DNA of 64,000 nt from Symsagittifera roscoffensis (Eukaryota; Xenacoelomorpha; Acoela; Convolutidae), in assembly GCF_963678635.1 (NCBI RefSeq), contig NC_087062.1, forward strand, positions 29,350,833-29,414,832. Direction: 5' to 3'. The position numbers and the translations under genes were made by a program. The notes under the pieces were generated by a model. That model had not been told where the DNA came from and made no database searches. It saw only the letters and a program-made list of their open reading frames with translations. Positions 1 to 9,439 of the stretch are shown piece after piece. How positions within the stretch are numbered: position 1 is the first letter of the stretch; each line of letters starts with the position of its first letter.

Positions 1-741
1 AAGATCAATATTGTCCCATTTTCTGTAAGGTTTTAAAATTCGTTCTGCCATTGAAACACTTATTGGTAGTAGAAAAGATATAACATGATGGTCAGAAACT
101 TCGAAAGGGATCACGTTTAATTGCGATATTTTTATTTCATCTGTAATAGCTACTAAGTCTAAAATATTTCCAGAGCAATGTGTTGGTTCGTTTATAATTT
201 GTTTCAGACCAAACTCTTGAAAGACATCTTGGAGGAGTAAATAACGATTGTCTTTATTATTAAAGAAGTGTACGTTGAAATCACCCAATATCACACATAA
301 ATCATAATCAGTGAAAAATTCGTAAATCATGTTGTATAATTGTTCTTTAAAAATCAAAAAATCTCCACATGGAGGCCTATAGCAGATGATGAATAATATA
401 CGACAGGTCGGAAAGGATATTTCGAGAACTTTTAGCTCTATCTCTGCTTGATTCAGCGATGACAACTGGTTGACTTTGAAGTCGCATCTACAAATCAATG
501 CTATTCCACCTCCATTAGAGTAATTTCTTGGCTGGCTAAAAGTGTCATAAATTTCCAAATTAGAACAACACTGACGTAGTAAATAATTTTCATTGCTATC
601 ATGTTTCAGCCACGTTTCCGTAAGAAAAAATAAATCAAAATCATTTGATAGAAGTATTGAAGCAATATCTGATGTTTTATTTCTGACCGAGCGCGCATTC
701 AATAAGCTAATGGAAATTGAAGTCTTCAAAGCTTTTGATAG
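1..741 (-). CDS. CR1/L2-like LINE ORF2, endonuclease domain (partial)
   Basis: The minus strand is open from base 741 to the window edge. It encodes an apurinic-type endonuclease, the domain that nicks target DNA for target-primed reverse transcription. Reading 5' to 3' I see LLNARS (about 710-690), FLTETWL (about 630-610), a GGGIAL stretch (about 515), CYRPP (about 382), GDFNVH (about 290-272) and SDHHVISF (about 97-73). All conserved endonuclease positions (Asn, Glu, Asp/Asn, Ser-Asp-His) are present and there is no internal stop, so this copy looks young. The reverse transcriptase would lie to the left of the window. The frame is the same as that of the upstream ORF1 and is separated from it by a single TGA. 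There is no ATG between that TGA and the LLNARS motif, so how translation starts is unclear. Endonuclease identity is secure; the CR1/L2 clade is inferred from the PHD-type ORF1. Confidence 0.93.
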
Positions 742-744
742 TCA
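739..744 (-). promoter_or_regulatory. UGA CUA stop context at the ORF1/ORF2 junction (possible readthrough site)
   Basis: The ORF1 stop reads TGA CTA on the minus strand. UGA followed by CUA is the best documented leaky stop context, used by alphaviruses and several animal genes. The downstream frame is the ORF2 endonuclease, so readthrough would give an ORF1-ORF2 fusion. The sequence and frame are seen directly; readthrough itself is inferred. Confidence 0.5.
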
Positions 745-1593
745 AGGCTTGTTTGATAGAGACTTCAACCATGTCTTAGCATTATCGTTTAAGAAAAATC
801 TTTTGACCACAACATTTTTCGGCCAGAAAGCAGAATTTTCGATTTTTTCACAACAATCTCCGGAGAAAACGCAGTGAAAACTTCTGAAAGACCCGTTTTC
901 TATTGAAACTTCCCTGATATGTTGCAGTGGCGCATCTTTTTCATTACACCATTTAATAACATCATCTGCGGTATAATCTTTGCTAATACGACCAACATAA
1001 ATGTGTCTTCTAGGTGGTGGTTTTGATACCCCTAAAAATGTTTGTGAGTCAGACGTTCCAATAATTGCCGCTGGCTTTTTTTCGGGCGTTTCCACTCGGG
1101 TTCGCTTTTTTCGACTAGAACTGTTCGACGATACACTGTCATTTCTGAGATGCATGCCTTTGATAAACGAAAAATCAGGCTTCTGAATTGTGATCTGGTC
1201 ATCATAATTTACATGGGTTTGTGCATTACCAGCAGCAACTTGGCTGTAATTACGGGATTCTCTTCCCGCGTTAGTTTTCATATAATGGATTTCTTTATCC
1301 ATCCTATTAACTTTGTCGCTGAGTTTCATCACATTAGCTAGTTTCTTTTCCATTTCATTAAAGCAAGATAAAAGGGTACTTAGCTTCGTGAGAGGCCCAC
1401 AACTTGTACAAGACCATGCTATGTTCCCTGTGATTATTCCACTGCCGGGTCCAAGACCAAGACATTCCATATGTGCCCGTCTATTGCAAAGAACACAAGA
1501 TAACCACGGTGATGCGTCGCCTGAGTCATCACACACGCTGCACTGACCATTACTGGGGATTGGGTTTTGGCAGTTTCTCCAATCTTCCATCAT
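742..1593 (-). CDS. LINE ORF1 protein with N-terminal PHD finger
   Basis: This 283-residue protein starts at the ATG at 1593 and has no frameshifts. Residues 18-65 form a textbook PHD zinc finger, Cys4-His-Cys3 (C18, C21, C33, C36, H41, C44, C62, C65). Residues about 70-110 are charged and heptad-like, probably a short coiled coil. Residues about 150-180 are Ser/Lys/Arg-rich, as in a disordered nucleic-acid-binding linker. Residues about 190-275 start HIYVGRI and contain SFHCVF and VVVKRFF, a pattern like the RRM-type fold of LINE ORF1 proteins. Such proteins coat LINE RNA, and PHD fingers are known in ORF1 of CR1-clade elements. The ORF ends in TGA at 744-742, and the endonuclease continues in the same frame. 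The first two codons are both ATG, so the exact start may be one codon later. Confidence 0.92.
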   Translation of the reverse strand: MMEDWRNCQNPIPSNGQCSVCDDSGDASPWLSCVLCNRRAHMECLGLGPGSGIITGNIAWSCTSCGPLTKLSTLLSCFNEMEKKLANVMKLSDKVNRMDKEIHYMKTNAGRESRNYSQVAAGNAQTHVNYDDQITIQKPDFSFIKGMHLRNDSVSSNSSSRKKRTRVETPEKKPAAIIGTSDSQTFLGVSKPPPRRHIYVGRISKDYTADDVIKWCNEKDAPLQHIREVSIENGSFRSFHCVFSGDCCEKIENSAFWPKNVVVKRFFLNDNAKTWLKSLSNKP

Positions 1594-2950
1594 TTGAATT
1601 TTTGAATTTCACGAGATTTCTGATGTAAATATTGCTTACAACACCATGCCTCGCTGGCTCATCCCTGAAACTATTTAATAAGTTTATTACAACAATTAGG
1701 CTAATCTAGCTAAAATTTGTTGAAAAATCCAATGTAAGACGAGAGTTGAATAGTTACTATACAGAAAACCCAGAAATTTGGATTATAATATCAATCCAGA
1801 TAAGAAGTTTTAGTTGGGTACGGGTAACAAATAGAAAACTAAGTCGAAACAAGACTGCTCGTAACAGGCCGAAGACCGGAACATTCCGACTACCTTTTGA
1901 GGTCTTGTGCTTTTCGTTTTTTCTAAAAAAAAAAGTATACGAAAACTGTAGAAAAAACTTAAAGCATTGAGATCTCAAAAAGTATTCTCCACACGCTATT
2001 TAAAGTACAAAGTTATAAATTTTGCCTATTGCATACTAAAAAAAATCAAAAAAAATTCCCTAATTAAACTTGAAAAGATTTCGAAGTCGGATTAAGCCCT
2101 CGCTAACGCATTAATATATCGCGCATTATTTATTTTTGAAAGTTGGCAAAAAAGGTAACATTTAAAGCTCTATAAGTTATCAAAAAACGATAAAAAGTAA
2201 AGTATCTTGAATAAAAATGAGATCAGGACAAAAACAATTTTAGATGATGTTTAAAAATCACGTGATAAATGGCCAGTTAAATAGTCAAAATTTGTCTGGA
2301 GAAGGAAACACCTCCAGCACAATTATTCAGTCATTTTCTTCCAACGTCGGATGCAACAAGACTGCCTGCATCAACCCAAAGCCCCGAGCAATCCGAATGA
2401 CGTTTAAAGTCAACGAAAACCCTTTTTTTCTGCAAAAAAAAAATTGGAAAAAAAAACACCAATAATTTTGATTTTTTTCTTACTTTATCCTCTCACCCTT
2501 CACGAGTAAGCAGTAAGTGATTTTTTTCGTCTTATAAAGAATTAATAGAAGCCAATCGCTTGCGTTAATTAAATTTAAAACAAATTTTCCTGCAGTTTAC
2601 ACGAATTATCACATATTGGCCAAACTTTCAAGTTTCAAATCTCTATTAGCTTACGCAAATTAGTCACAGGTGAAACATCTTTTCATGTCGAGCTCGGGAG
2701 AGCAACACTAGTTCAACTTTCTACGCAATGATGATGTTGAGAAGATACTTTCGAAGATAGCTGAACAAAAGTCAATATTTGACTCAAGAAAAACACAAAG
2801 AGCCCAAATAATCCGTAACTTTCTTCAAAGTGCTAGAGAAAGCGGCTGACTACTCACGCAACGACGCTATCTTGTATTTTGTAGAGTAAAAATTAGTCCA
2901 TATCATGTGATGTGACTAATAACCGTTTCTTTTGGTAAGCTGCGATACAC
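1594..2950. other. LINE 5' flank and two related dispersed-repeat fragments
   Basis: Bases 1594-1750 are probably the 5' UTR of the minus-strand LINE. Two similar blocks follow at about 1835-1935 and 2330-2445. Both contain 'aacaagactgc', a 'gtcgga'-type word and a run of A, and look like diverged copies of one repeat. No ORF here looks like a gene. Bases 2460-2950 hold nothing I recognise. Confidence 0.4.
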
Positions 2951-2951
2951 A

Positions 2952-3370
2952 CGATTGAGTTATGACCCTCGGCCTGTACTCATAGAGTAATTTCAGATAA
3001 GGTACACCGTCTGTTCTTCACGCTATCTTATTTTCTGCAGGATAGATTCGTGCAACTTCTTAGTCTAATGCCAATCCTAATCTTACTCTTATATCTCCTC
3101 GTCTCAATAGATCTAGTGTGTACTTGTTTTAGCGAGTTAGTTCTTGGAGTTTATCCAGAAGGAGAACAACTGTATTTTAAGATTCATTCAAATTGTTCTG
3201 GTGCTGAAACCACAAATAGTTTCAGCACTTACAAATAAGTGTCAATGTTAGAGATGTAATATGATTGGTTAGTTAGAAATATTCTATAGATATAGTTTAA
3301 TCAAAAATATAATTGTTTTAGAAAAACCAGTTTAGAACTGGTTCCACCCATCCGGAGTTTAGAGAGATGT
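2952..3370 (+). repeat. Composite repeat family, module 1 (copy 1)
   Basis: This block matches 5477-5870 closely on the plus strand, and 31430-31060 and about 12260-11930 on the minus strand more distantly. Shared landmarks in order are GTACACCGTCTGTT, GATAGATTCGTGCAACTTCTTAG, a leucine/isoleucine-coding stretch, 'atagatctag' and 'ccacccatccg'. A candidate 3' splice site (ttattttctgcag) precedes the GATAGATTC word in this copy. A hydrophobic reading frame runs from 3050 to 3238. It has no ATG at its start and would need upstream splicing or a GTG start. I do not recognise the family. Confidence 0.6.
3050..3238 (+). other. Hydrophobic open segment (DRFVQLL-type), unknown function
   Basis: The open frame begins with GTG, so it is more likely part of a spliced or broken ORF than a complete gene. 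After DRFVQLL comes a run of about 15 Leu/Ile/Val/Tyr residues that would make one membrane segment or signal peptide, then a Cys-containing tail. The minus-strand copy at 31354-31172 keeps the same frame and hydrophobic pattern. The copy near 12165-12100 keeps DRFVQLL and the Leu/Ile run. The 5.6-kb copy has a 2-base deletion inside it. No family assigned. Confidence 0.3.
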
Positions 3371-3801
3371 AGTTGTTTGTGTAGATGGCAGAAGATTGTT
3401 TTGTTCGTGTTTCAAGATGGGTCTCGGAGATGGGTATCCTTGGGTAGCCTTCAAGATGGGTCTCGTTGGTGGGTAGCCTGGGCTGATTGTGTCAAGACTT
3501 TTGATCGATGCAATGATGTATCGATTTCATTAAGTTTAGAGCGAGAAGCAGGGTGAATTTTGACTTTTCCGCGTGAAGTACCGAGTGACTTGGATCGGTA
3601 TGCGAGATCAGCATCGAGATGGCCATTAGTCTGATTCAATAGGTTTTAATTTGCTGTGATGTTGAGTCCTTACTTAAAATCCGTTGAGGGTAGTGACTTT
3701 GGCAGCACACCAAATAGATTCGCCATTCCAGAGTTGGAATGTAGTCGGGTTGTCATCTCCTTTGCTGCTCGTTCCTTGGGCTCTACGAAATCATTACATA
3801 C
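3371..3801. other. Middle part of the composite repeat
   Basis: A G/T-rich plus strand with a local near-duplication of 'gatgggt(c/a)tc' words (3415-3475). Bases about 3722-3775 (containing ccattccagag and catctcctttgctgctcg) match the minus-strand copy at about 30540-30485. This shows that the modules belong to one collinear unit. A 62-codon minus-strand frame (3639-3451) is Ser/Lys-rich and not recognisable. Confidence 0.4.
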
Positions 3802-3909
3802 TGCAATTATATACTTAAATTTTGTTAGCTAAGTTTTACTTTTAGTTTTTATTCGTTATTAGTTATTATCGCAAAAGCGTTTTTATTTTAATTTGGTTTT
3901 TTTAAAGAA

Positions 3910-4185
3910 ATGCTCACCCTAGAGCTTTTGTTGTCAAAAAAAGAGTGTGGATCACAAAGCGAAGTTGAAGCGCAGTTGGTTAGGCCGGCTATAGAGCATG
4001 CTCAGGACGTCCGTCTGGTTGGTGAGGCCAGGAGTGGGCTATATTTTTTGGTCTCTCTGTGCAGAGTCTCTTTATATGTTCAACCTTTTGTTACATTTTC
4101 ATTACGTGTTTTTCTCTTTTTTCTTTTAGTTGTGGCCTTTTTTCAAAAGTATAATCAGATGTTTTGTGCTTTGTTTGGTCTTTAA
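3910..4185 (+). other. Open frame in tandem unit 1, unknown (EHAQ/LVGEA motif)
   Basis: A 91-codon frame from ATG. Its central peptide has the pattern EHAQDVRLVGEAR, followed by a hydrophobic C-terminal half (roughly residues 45-85) that could be one or two membrane segments. The second tandem unit carries nearly the same frame (4633-4887, first codon not ATG). A diverged minus-strand copy keeps EHAQxVxLVGEA with several third-position changes. This might be a real peptide or a decayed exon; no family is recognised. Confidence 0.3.
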
Positions 4186-4632
4186 TAAGACTTGAAAGTG
4201 GCTTTCAAAAGAATAATTTATCCAGTTTTAATCCGGTTTGGGTACCGTGGGATTTTCTTTCTTGTTCATGCTATTAGTTTGTGGTTTTGTGGCGTTAGTA
4301 AGCTGCGTTGGTTAGTTTAGCTTACTTTTATAATTCCTTCCAATCGGGTTAAGAGAAAAATCGAAACGTGTGAAAAAAATTAGAGTTGTTGTCATTGAAA
4401 GTAAAAACTTGAAATTCATTATTTAAACAGCTCTTCGTGGGCAAGCTGTGCAATTGTGGAGAGAGTGTGTGATTTATGGGCGAGAGGAGATTTTCTTCAA
4501 TTTTTTTGCAATTTTAGCTAAATCTTGTTTGCTAAGTTTTATTTTTAGTTATCATTTATAATTAGTTATTATCGCAAAAGCGTTTTTGTTTTAATTTGAT
4601 TTTTTTAAAGAGTCGCTCCCCTAGAGCAACTC

Positions 4633-4887
4633 TTGTCGAAAGTAGAGTGTGGGTCACAAAGCGTGGTTGAAGTGCAGTGGGTTACGCCGGTTATAGAGCA
4701 TGCTCAGGACGTCCGTCTGGTTGGTGAGGCCAGGAGTGGGCTATGTTTTATGGTCTCTTTGTGCAGAGTCTCTTTATATGTTCAACCTTTTGTTACATTT
4801 TCATTACGTGTTTTTCTCTTTTTTCTTTTAGTTGTGGCCTTTTCTCAAAAGTATAATCAGATGTTTTGTGCTTTATTTGGTCTTTAA
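4633..4887 (+). other. Open frame in tandem unit 2, paralogue of 3910-4185
   Basis: An 84-codon frame with no ATG at its start. From about residue 20 it is nearly identical to the frame in the first tandem unit, including the EHAQDVRLVGEAR peptide and the hydrophobic tail. The close identity reflects recent duplication and is not by itself evidence of selection. Confidence 0.25.
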
Positions 4888-5476
4888 TAAGACTTGAAAA
4901 TGGCTTTCAAAAGAAGATTATATCCAGTTTTAATCAGGATTGGGTACCGTGGGACTTTCTTTCTTGGTCATGCTTTTAGTTTGTGGTTTTGTGGCGTTAG
5001 TAAGCTGCGTTGGTTAGTTTAGCTTACTTTCATAATTCCTTCCAACCGGGTTAAAGGAAAGTTCGAAACGTGTGAAAACAAGTTAGAGTTGTACACATTG
5101 AAAGTAAAAACTTGAAATTCAATATTTAAACAGCTCTTCGTGGGCAAGCTGTGCAATTGTGGAAAGAGTGTGTGATTTATTGGCGAGAGGAGAACTCAAA
5201 AGAAATGTCTTGTAAAAAGATAAGTTTTTTTCGATTTTTTTTTGCAATTTTTATGAAATTACTACATAGAATTATTAATTTACTGCTTTGGGATTTTAAA
5301 TTTATGAATATACTGCTTTCGAGAGAAAAAAATTTTACTTCAATTACACACTGGGATTGTTAAATTGAATTTGAAAAGTTTATAGAAAAGAGTTTACAAT
5401 TTCTTATTTGTTTTTTTTTGTTTTAGATGATTGAATGGTGAAATTTAAAAAAGAAAAGTGAGTCATATATGTCGCA

Positions 5477-5870
5477 CCAGATGAGTTATGACCTTTCGCC
5501 TGTACTCATAGAGTAAATTTAGATAATGTACACCGTCTGTTCGTCACGTTATCTTGTTTTCGGCAGGATAGATTCGTGCAACTTCTTAGTCAATTCCAAT
5601 CCTAATCTTACTCTTATATCTCCTAGTCTCAATAGATCTAGTGTGTACTTGTTTTAGCGAGTTAGTTCTTTGAGTTTATCCAGAAGGAGAACAACTGTAT
5701 TCTAAGATTCATTCAAATTGTTCTGGTGCTAAAACTACAAGTAATTTCAGCGCATACAAATAGGTGTCAATGTTAGAGATAGAATATGATTGGTTAGTTA
5801 GTAAAAAAATTTTATAGCGATAGTTTTATCAATAATTGGTTTTTAAATACTAGTTTAGAACTGATTCAAC
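5477..5870 (+). repeat. Composite repeat family, module 1 (copy 2)
   Basis: Collinear with 2952-3370 with scattered substitutions and a 2-base deletion in the hydrophobic stretch near 5592. Homology to copy 1 ends near 5870, and module 2 does not follow. Bases 2952-5870 therefore form module 1, module 2, module 2 and a truncated module 1. Confidence 0.7.
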
Positions 5871-6629
5871 TATGCTGATCATGTACAAAATGGGTTTTCG
5901 TACGAAACGAACTCGTCTGTAAAGTGAATAAAGTAATTGATTGCCTGTCTTGTGCTTCAATTAAATTAAAAACCAACAAAGGCTGATTTTTCTACGCAAT
6001 TTTGGGTGAATTCAGCGAGTGTCATCTTTCTTCTTGTTTTGTTACGTATTTGTCCGTGTTCCTGTCTGTAGTGCGAAATTTTTTGAAGTGCGCAGATGCG
6101 CAAAAAAAGCAATTCTTCTCTCTGGCGAGAAAACAAGAATCAAGTTTTGCTGCCGTAGAATATAGTATACTAAGATCATAGATGTGTAATCTTTATTGTT
6201 GAGATGTTGCTGTCGCAAATCTTTATGTAATTCGAGCAGTCACTGATGATGCCTTACAATTTCACTTGATTAGTTGGATAATGCGATGTTCACTTGCCAT
6301 AATTTAACAGAAACGTAAGCAACTGGCTAAAAATCTGAAACTTCGCTTTTCAGGTTGTGATAAAAAAATGTTCCGTCTTTTTCAGAAATCGGTTGCTTCT
6401 CATTAATTTTTGTTCCTACTTAAATCAATTAAAAAAAACGTGTAAAATTTCATCTTTGTTTATATGTTCCGGATTATTTTTTAACTCGGCTTAGCAGTTC
6501 TTTTTAGCAGGGCAACAATTTGTCGCAAGCGCTAACTCATAGCCAGTAACGCTTCTTTCAGCAATGCAAGGCAACCGAGCGGCGCTGCTGTTCTTGTTCT
6601 ATTTTTTCTTCTATAGTGGGAGCCAAGGA
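5871..6629. other. Intergenic, no recognised gene
   Basis: An AATAAA followed by T/G-rich sequence lies near 5926 and could be a polyadenylation signal for the repeat to its left. No ORF or repeat relationship is apparent in the rest. Confidence 0.4.
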
Positions 6630-6649
6630 GGTCTTAAGAAGTCCTTCCT

Positions 6650-7405
6650 GCCAGTTCTACGGCACCCTTTGGGTCAGAAGTGAGGATGTCGTGCTGCTAA
6701 GGTTCCTGGACATTCAAGTATCCAGTAATCTACTGTTTAAGATTTTCCCGGCATAGCGGGCAGGTTGGGTACGTCGTAGGATCCTTGAAGTTTTTGTATG
6801 TGGCTAGTTTCATACAGTGTCCTGCTCGAAGTCTTGCCAGTAGAACCGTGTCTTTCCGGTTCTTGATGTTGTCCCTGTTTCTTTTATCGGAGAGGTGCTC
6901 GTACGTCAGTCTTGTGCAATGGTGTGTTGGCGACGCATCTCTGGTGTTGCGTTTGATCCAGGCCTTTGCGCATTTCATGGAGTTTGGTTTCGGAGGCTCC
7001 TTGGTCATGACAGTGGCTTCTTTGGCTACTTGGTATGTCCATTCGTTCCCAGGTATTCCGACATGGGCTGGTATCCATTGAATCGCAACTTCGCTCGTTG
7101 GAAGGTCTAATCTCCCTCTTAATTGCTCCGTGTCTGTACTGTTGTTTGCAAGGGGTGATGTTAGCGATTGGCTATCTCTGCTAATTAGCACAAAAGTCGC
7201 AGGGTTTTTGGCGAACCAATCTTTTGCAAGGCGCATAGCGTCTTTTTCTTCATCAATTGACGAGGTTACTTTCCTTTCTCTGACTTTGACTATGGTGGCA
7301 ATAGTAGGATTCCCTGGGTCACCTGTGGTAAGTACCATCCCGGCTCCCCCCTTCTAGTCCCTTCTGAAGCAGAACCGTCTGTATATATTAAGTATTCAGT
7401 TTTTG
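6650..7405 (-). pseudogene. LINE ORF2 C-terminus: RNase H and CCHC-like end (broken)
   Basis: The first RNase H aspartate lies in YTDGSA (about 7385-7367). A G-run at about 7346-7356 shifts the frame, and the longest open part is 7338-6730. It has the second acidic site near DEEKDA, SRDSQSL, and WIPAHVGIPGNE (about 7086-7050). The usual D of the final ADxLAKE-type motif is replaced (YQVAKE). The terminal zinc motif begins CPLCRE (about 6757-6740); then the frame stops, while the rest of the motif (DYWILECPG) continues in another frame near 6730-6700. This is the domain that removes RNA from the RNA-DNA hybrid. It is inactive here. Confidence 0.85.
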
Positions 7406-7414
7406 CATCTTCGA

Positions 7415-7798
7415 TCAGCTTAGTTGCATCTTCTGTGGTGTTGTTTGCCCCTTTTGCCCTCGAACAGTAGTGCTATATTCCAGGTGTTGGATTTCAGACT
7501 CTGGTATGTGAGTTTGTCGGTGAAGGTTTCTGTTGACATCATTTGTTCTTGAAATGAATCTTCGATCCTTTTGCTCTTTTCTCTCCAGCTTTCCCTTTGT
7601 AGTTGCGGCACTGGGTATACTAGGGCCAGATTGAGAGGCAATTTGCTGCGTTATCTCTGGCAATGATTTTAGTGTCTTTGACACTGTTCTGTAGCTTGGA
7701 ATACCCGCCTCTAGACGAAGGGCCTCAGGAGGCGTTGACGACGTTTGTCCTGTTACTTCTTTCAACGCTGGGTTCTGTGTTCTCTCAAAATGATCCAT
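7415..7798 (-). pseudogene. LINE ORF2 connector between RT and RNase H
   Basis: A 127-codon frame whose first third (FERTQN, VTGQ, STPPEALRLEAGIPSYRTV) matches the conserved connector of Jockey/I-type ORF2 proteins after the RT thumb. The rest is Lys/Gln-rich and less conserved. It sits between RT and RNase H as expected. Confidence 0.75.
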
Positions 7799-7948
7799 TT
7801 GCGTTTTGGATTATCATGGTTACCATGCTCGGGCAACTAAATCTCTAATACTCCTTTGCGTTGCTAACTAGACGTTCTTTAGTGGTTTCTTCCGCCAACC
7901 CCGTTCCGAGTTACCAAGGAAAGTTAAAGCTGAGCCGCGTTTGTTAAC

Positions 7949-8935
7949 TTAGCTTACGACGTATTCCTTATTTTGCTGGCATGACAGGTTTATATTTACG
8001 TGTAGACCTAGAAGTTTGGGCGCTGGGTTGAACTTCATTCTTTCATTCATGAGATTCACGTTTGTTGACCATTTGCTGCCAGTTGATGCTGAAGAGAAGA
8101 ATGTAACTACGCTCTTTTTGCTTGTGATCATTTTCTTTCTCCTGCACCAGTCGGTTATTCTGTCGATGCTGGGTTGATGTTGGTTACATGCTTCTTCTTT
8201 GCTGTCGCTCGACATTGCCACTGTTAGGCCGTCGGCGAATAAGGTGCAAAATTCTCGTTCTCAAATCTCTTTTGCTACTGAGTCGATGTAGAAGAGGAAG
8301 AGAAGGGGTGATGTTACAGCTCGCTGAGTCACGCCATGGATGAATCAGTTTTGCTCAGGTTTCCGTTCAGGAGGGCTTTAAACTGCTTGTTTCCAGGAAC
8401 ATTGCAACCCATCTGACCAGTCTCATCGGTATGCCCTTCTCGATCATTGTGGTGATCAGGTCCTCCTTCCATTAGCGGTCGTACGCTCTTGAGATGTCAA
8501 GGAGGGCCATGACTGTTCTCTGCGGCTTCATCTCTGGAGTCCGTCCCTTCTTTTTTGAACGAGTCTTAGGAGTTGGACTTCACAGCTTCGTTTTTTCCTA
8601 AAGCCTGCCTGTGTCATGGATGAATCTTCCTGTGTCATTTTCCTAAAGCCTGCCTGTGTGTGGCTGAAAAACCCTCGGCTCTCCCTGCGCCCTCCAGGAA
8701 CTAAGGCACACTGCGTCCTTTAGGACCTAATGCGTTGAGAAGGGGAGGAAGAATGTCGTCTGGGCCCCCTGCCCCAATCTTTTTCGTTTTCATGATGGCC
8801 TTGTCTAATTCATGTAGGCTAAACTCTGCGGTGTGTTGCCCATCTACGCTCAGAGCCTGTAATAAACGTTTAACGAGTCTATTTCTTGATTTTCCCTCAC
8901 TGCTGAATGTCAATTTGCTCACTGACGCATATTGA
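7949..8935 (-). pseudogene. LINE ORF2 reverse transcriptase domain (broken)
   Basis: The fingers start with HELDKAIMKTKKIGAGGPD (about 8865-8805). Motif A is ALLDISRAYDR followed by a TAA where Trp is usual (about 8515-8475). PLLFLFYIDS follows near 8305-8275. The catalytic motif, normally FADD, reads FADG at 8239-8228, so the second metal-binding aspartate is lost. The thumb (7949-8221) contains ITDWCRRKKM and KLLGL. A roughly 47-bp-spaced direct duplication of 'cctaaagcctgcctgtgt' at about 8596 and 8641 disrupts the fingers/palm. Confidence 0.85.
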
Positions 8936-9089
8936 GCGCAGAGGCATTTGCTTTGTCCACGTTCGAGATGATGTCTTTACATCTGTAGTGTAGGGCTTTA
9001 TTTGGAGCTGCAAACTCAGGGCTCCCGTTGAGGGAGTTGATCGCCCTTTAGGTTCTTTTGAAGTCTTTAGATGACTCCAGGGTTTCAAA

Positions 9090-9414
9090 AAAATCAGCCC
9101 AGTTTTTCTCTTTCATCGTTGGCCGCCTTTATTGTCTCCCTGCAGGCTTCAATCCACTCCGGCGACTGGTGTGAACTTGCTTTCGGAGCCGGTTCTTTTT
9201 CTTCACTAGGGCCTTCATTTTGGGGTGAGTCCACTTTTCTTGTGTTTTTCTGGCTTGGTCTGCAAATGTGGGCCCTTGCGGCTTCCTGTAGTGTTTCCGT
9301 TGAAATTTTGGGAATGTGCTGATATCTCTTCTGTGGATGAGGCCTCTTCAATGATTTTTGTGAAGTTTGGCCAGTCTGCCTTTTTAGATTCTTCCACCTT
9401 GAGCGGTTGGGCAT
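9090..9414 (-). pseudogene. LINE ORF2 linker between endonuclease and RT
   Basis: A Lys/Glu/Pro-rich 106-codon frame containing ISTETLQEAARAHI and SPEWIEACRETIKAANDE, typical of the charged linker before the RT in this LINE type. An overlapping frame (9397-9215) carries KKADWPNFTKIIEEA, showing an indel between the two. Confidence 0.6.
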
Positions 9415-9439
9415 TTGTGGGGCGTGTTCAATTGAGCAT

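Larger units (their letters stand above)
3802..5196 (+). repeat. Direct tandem duplication, 703-bp unit, two copies
   Basis: Anchors repeat exactly 703 bases apart: 'gcaaaagcgt' at 3871 and 4574, 'gctaagtttt' at 3828 and 4531, and 'cagctcttcg' at 4428 and 5131. The two units are about nine-tenths identical by eye. Each holds an open frame (3910-4185 and 4633-4887) ending in the same hydrophobic tail. The unit is module 2 of the composite repeat. The minus-strand locus at 30352-30155 carries a diverged single copy. Confidence 0.9.

Noticed and set aside
593-877. 94-codon plus-strand frame
   Set aside because: Antisense to the well-supported LINE endonuclease and ORF1 junction; no features of its own.
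3802-5196. Tandem units as snRNA or spliced-leader RNA genes (GTTGGTGAGG resembles a splice donor)
   Set aside because: No Sm-site or stem-loop arrangement typical of known snRNA or SL RNA could be identified by eye.
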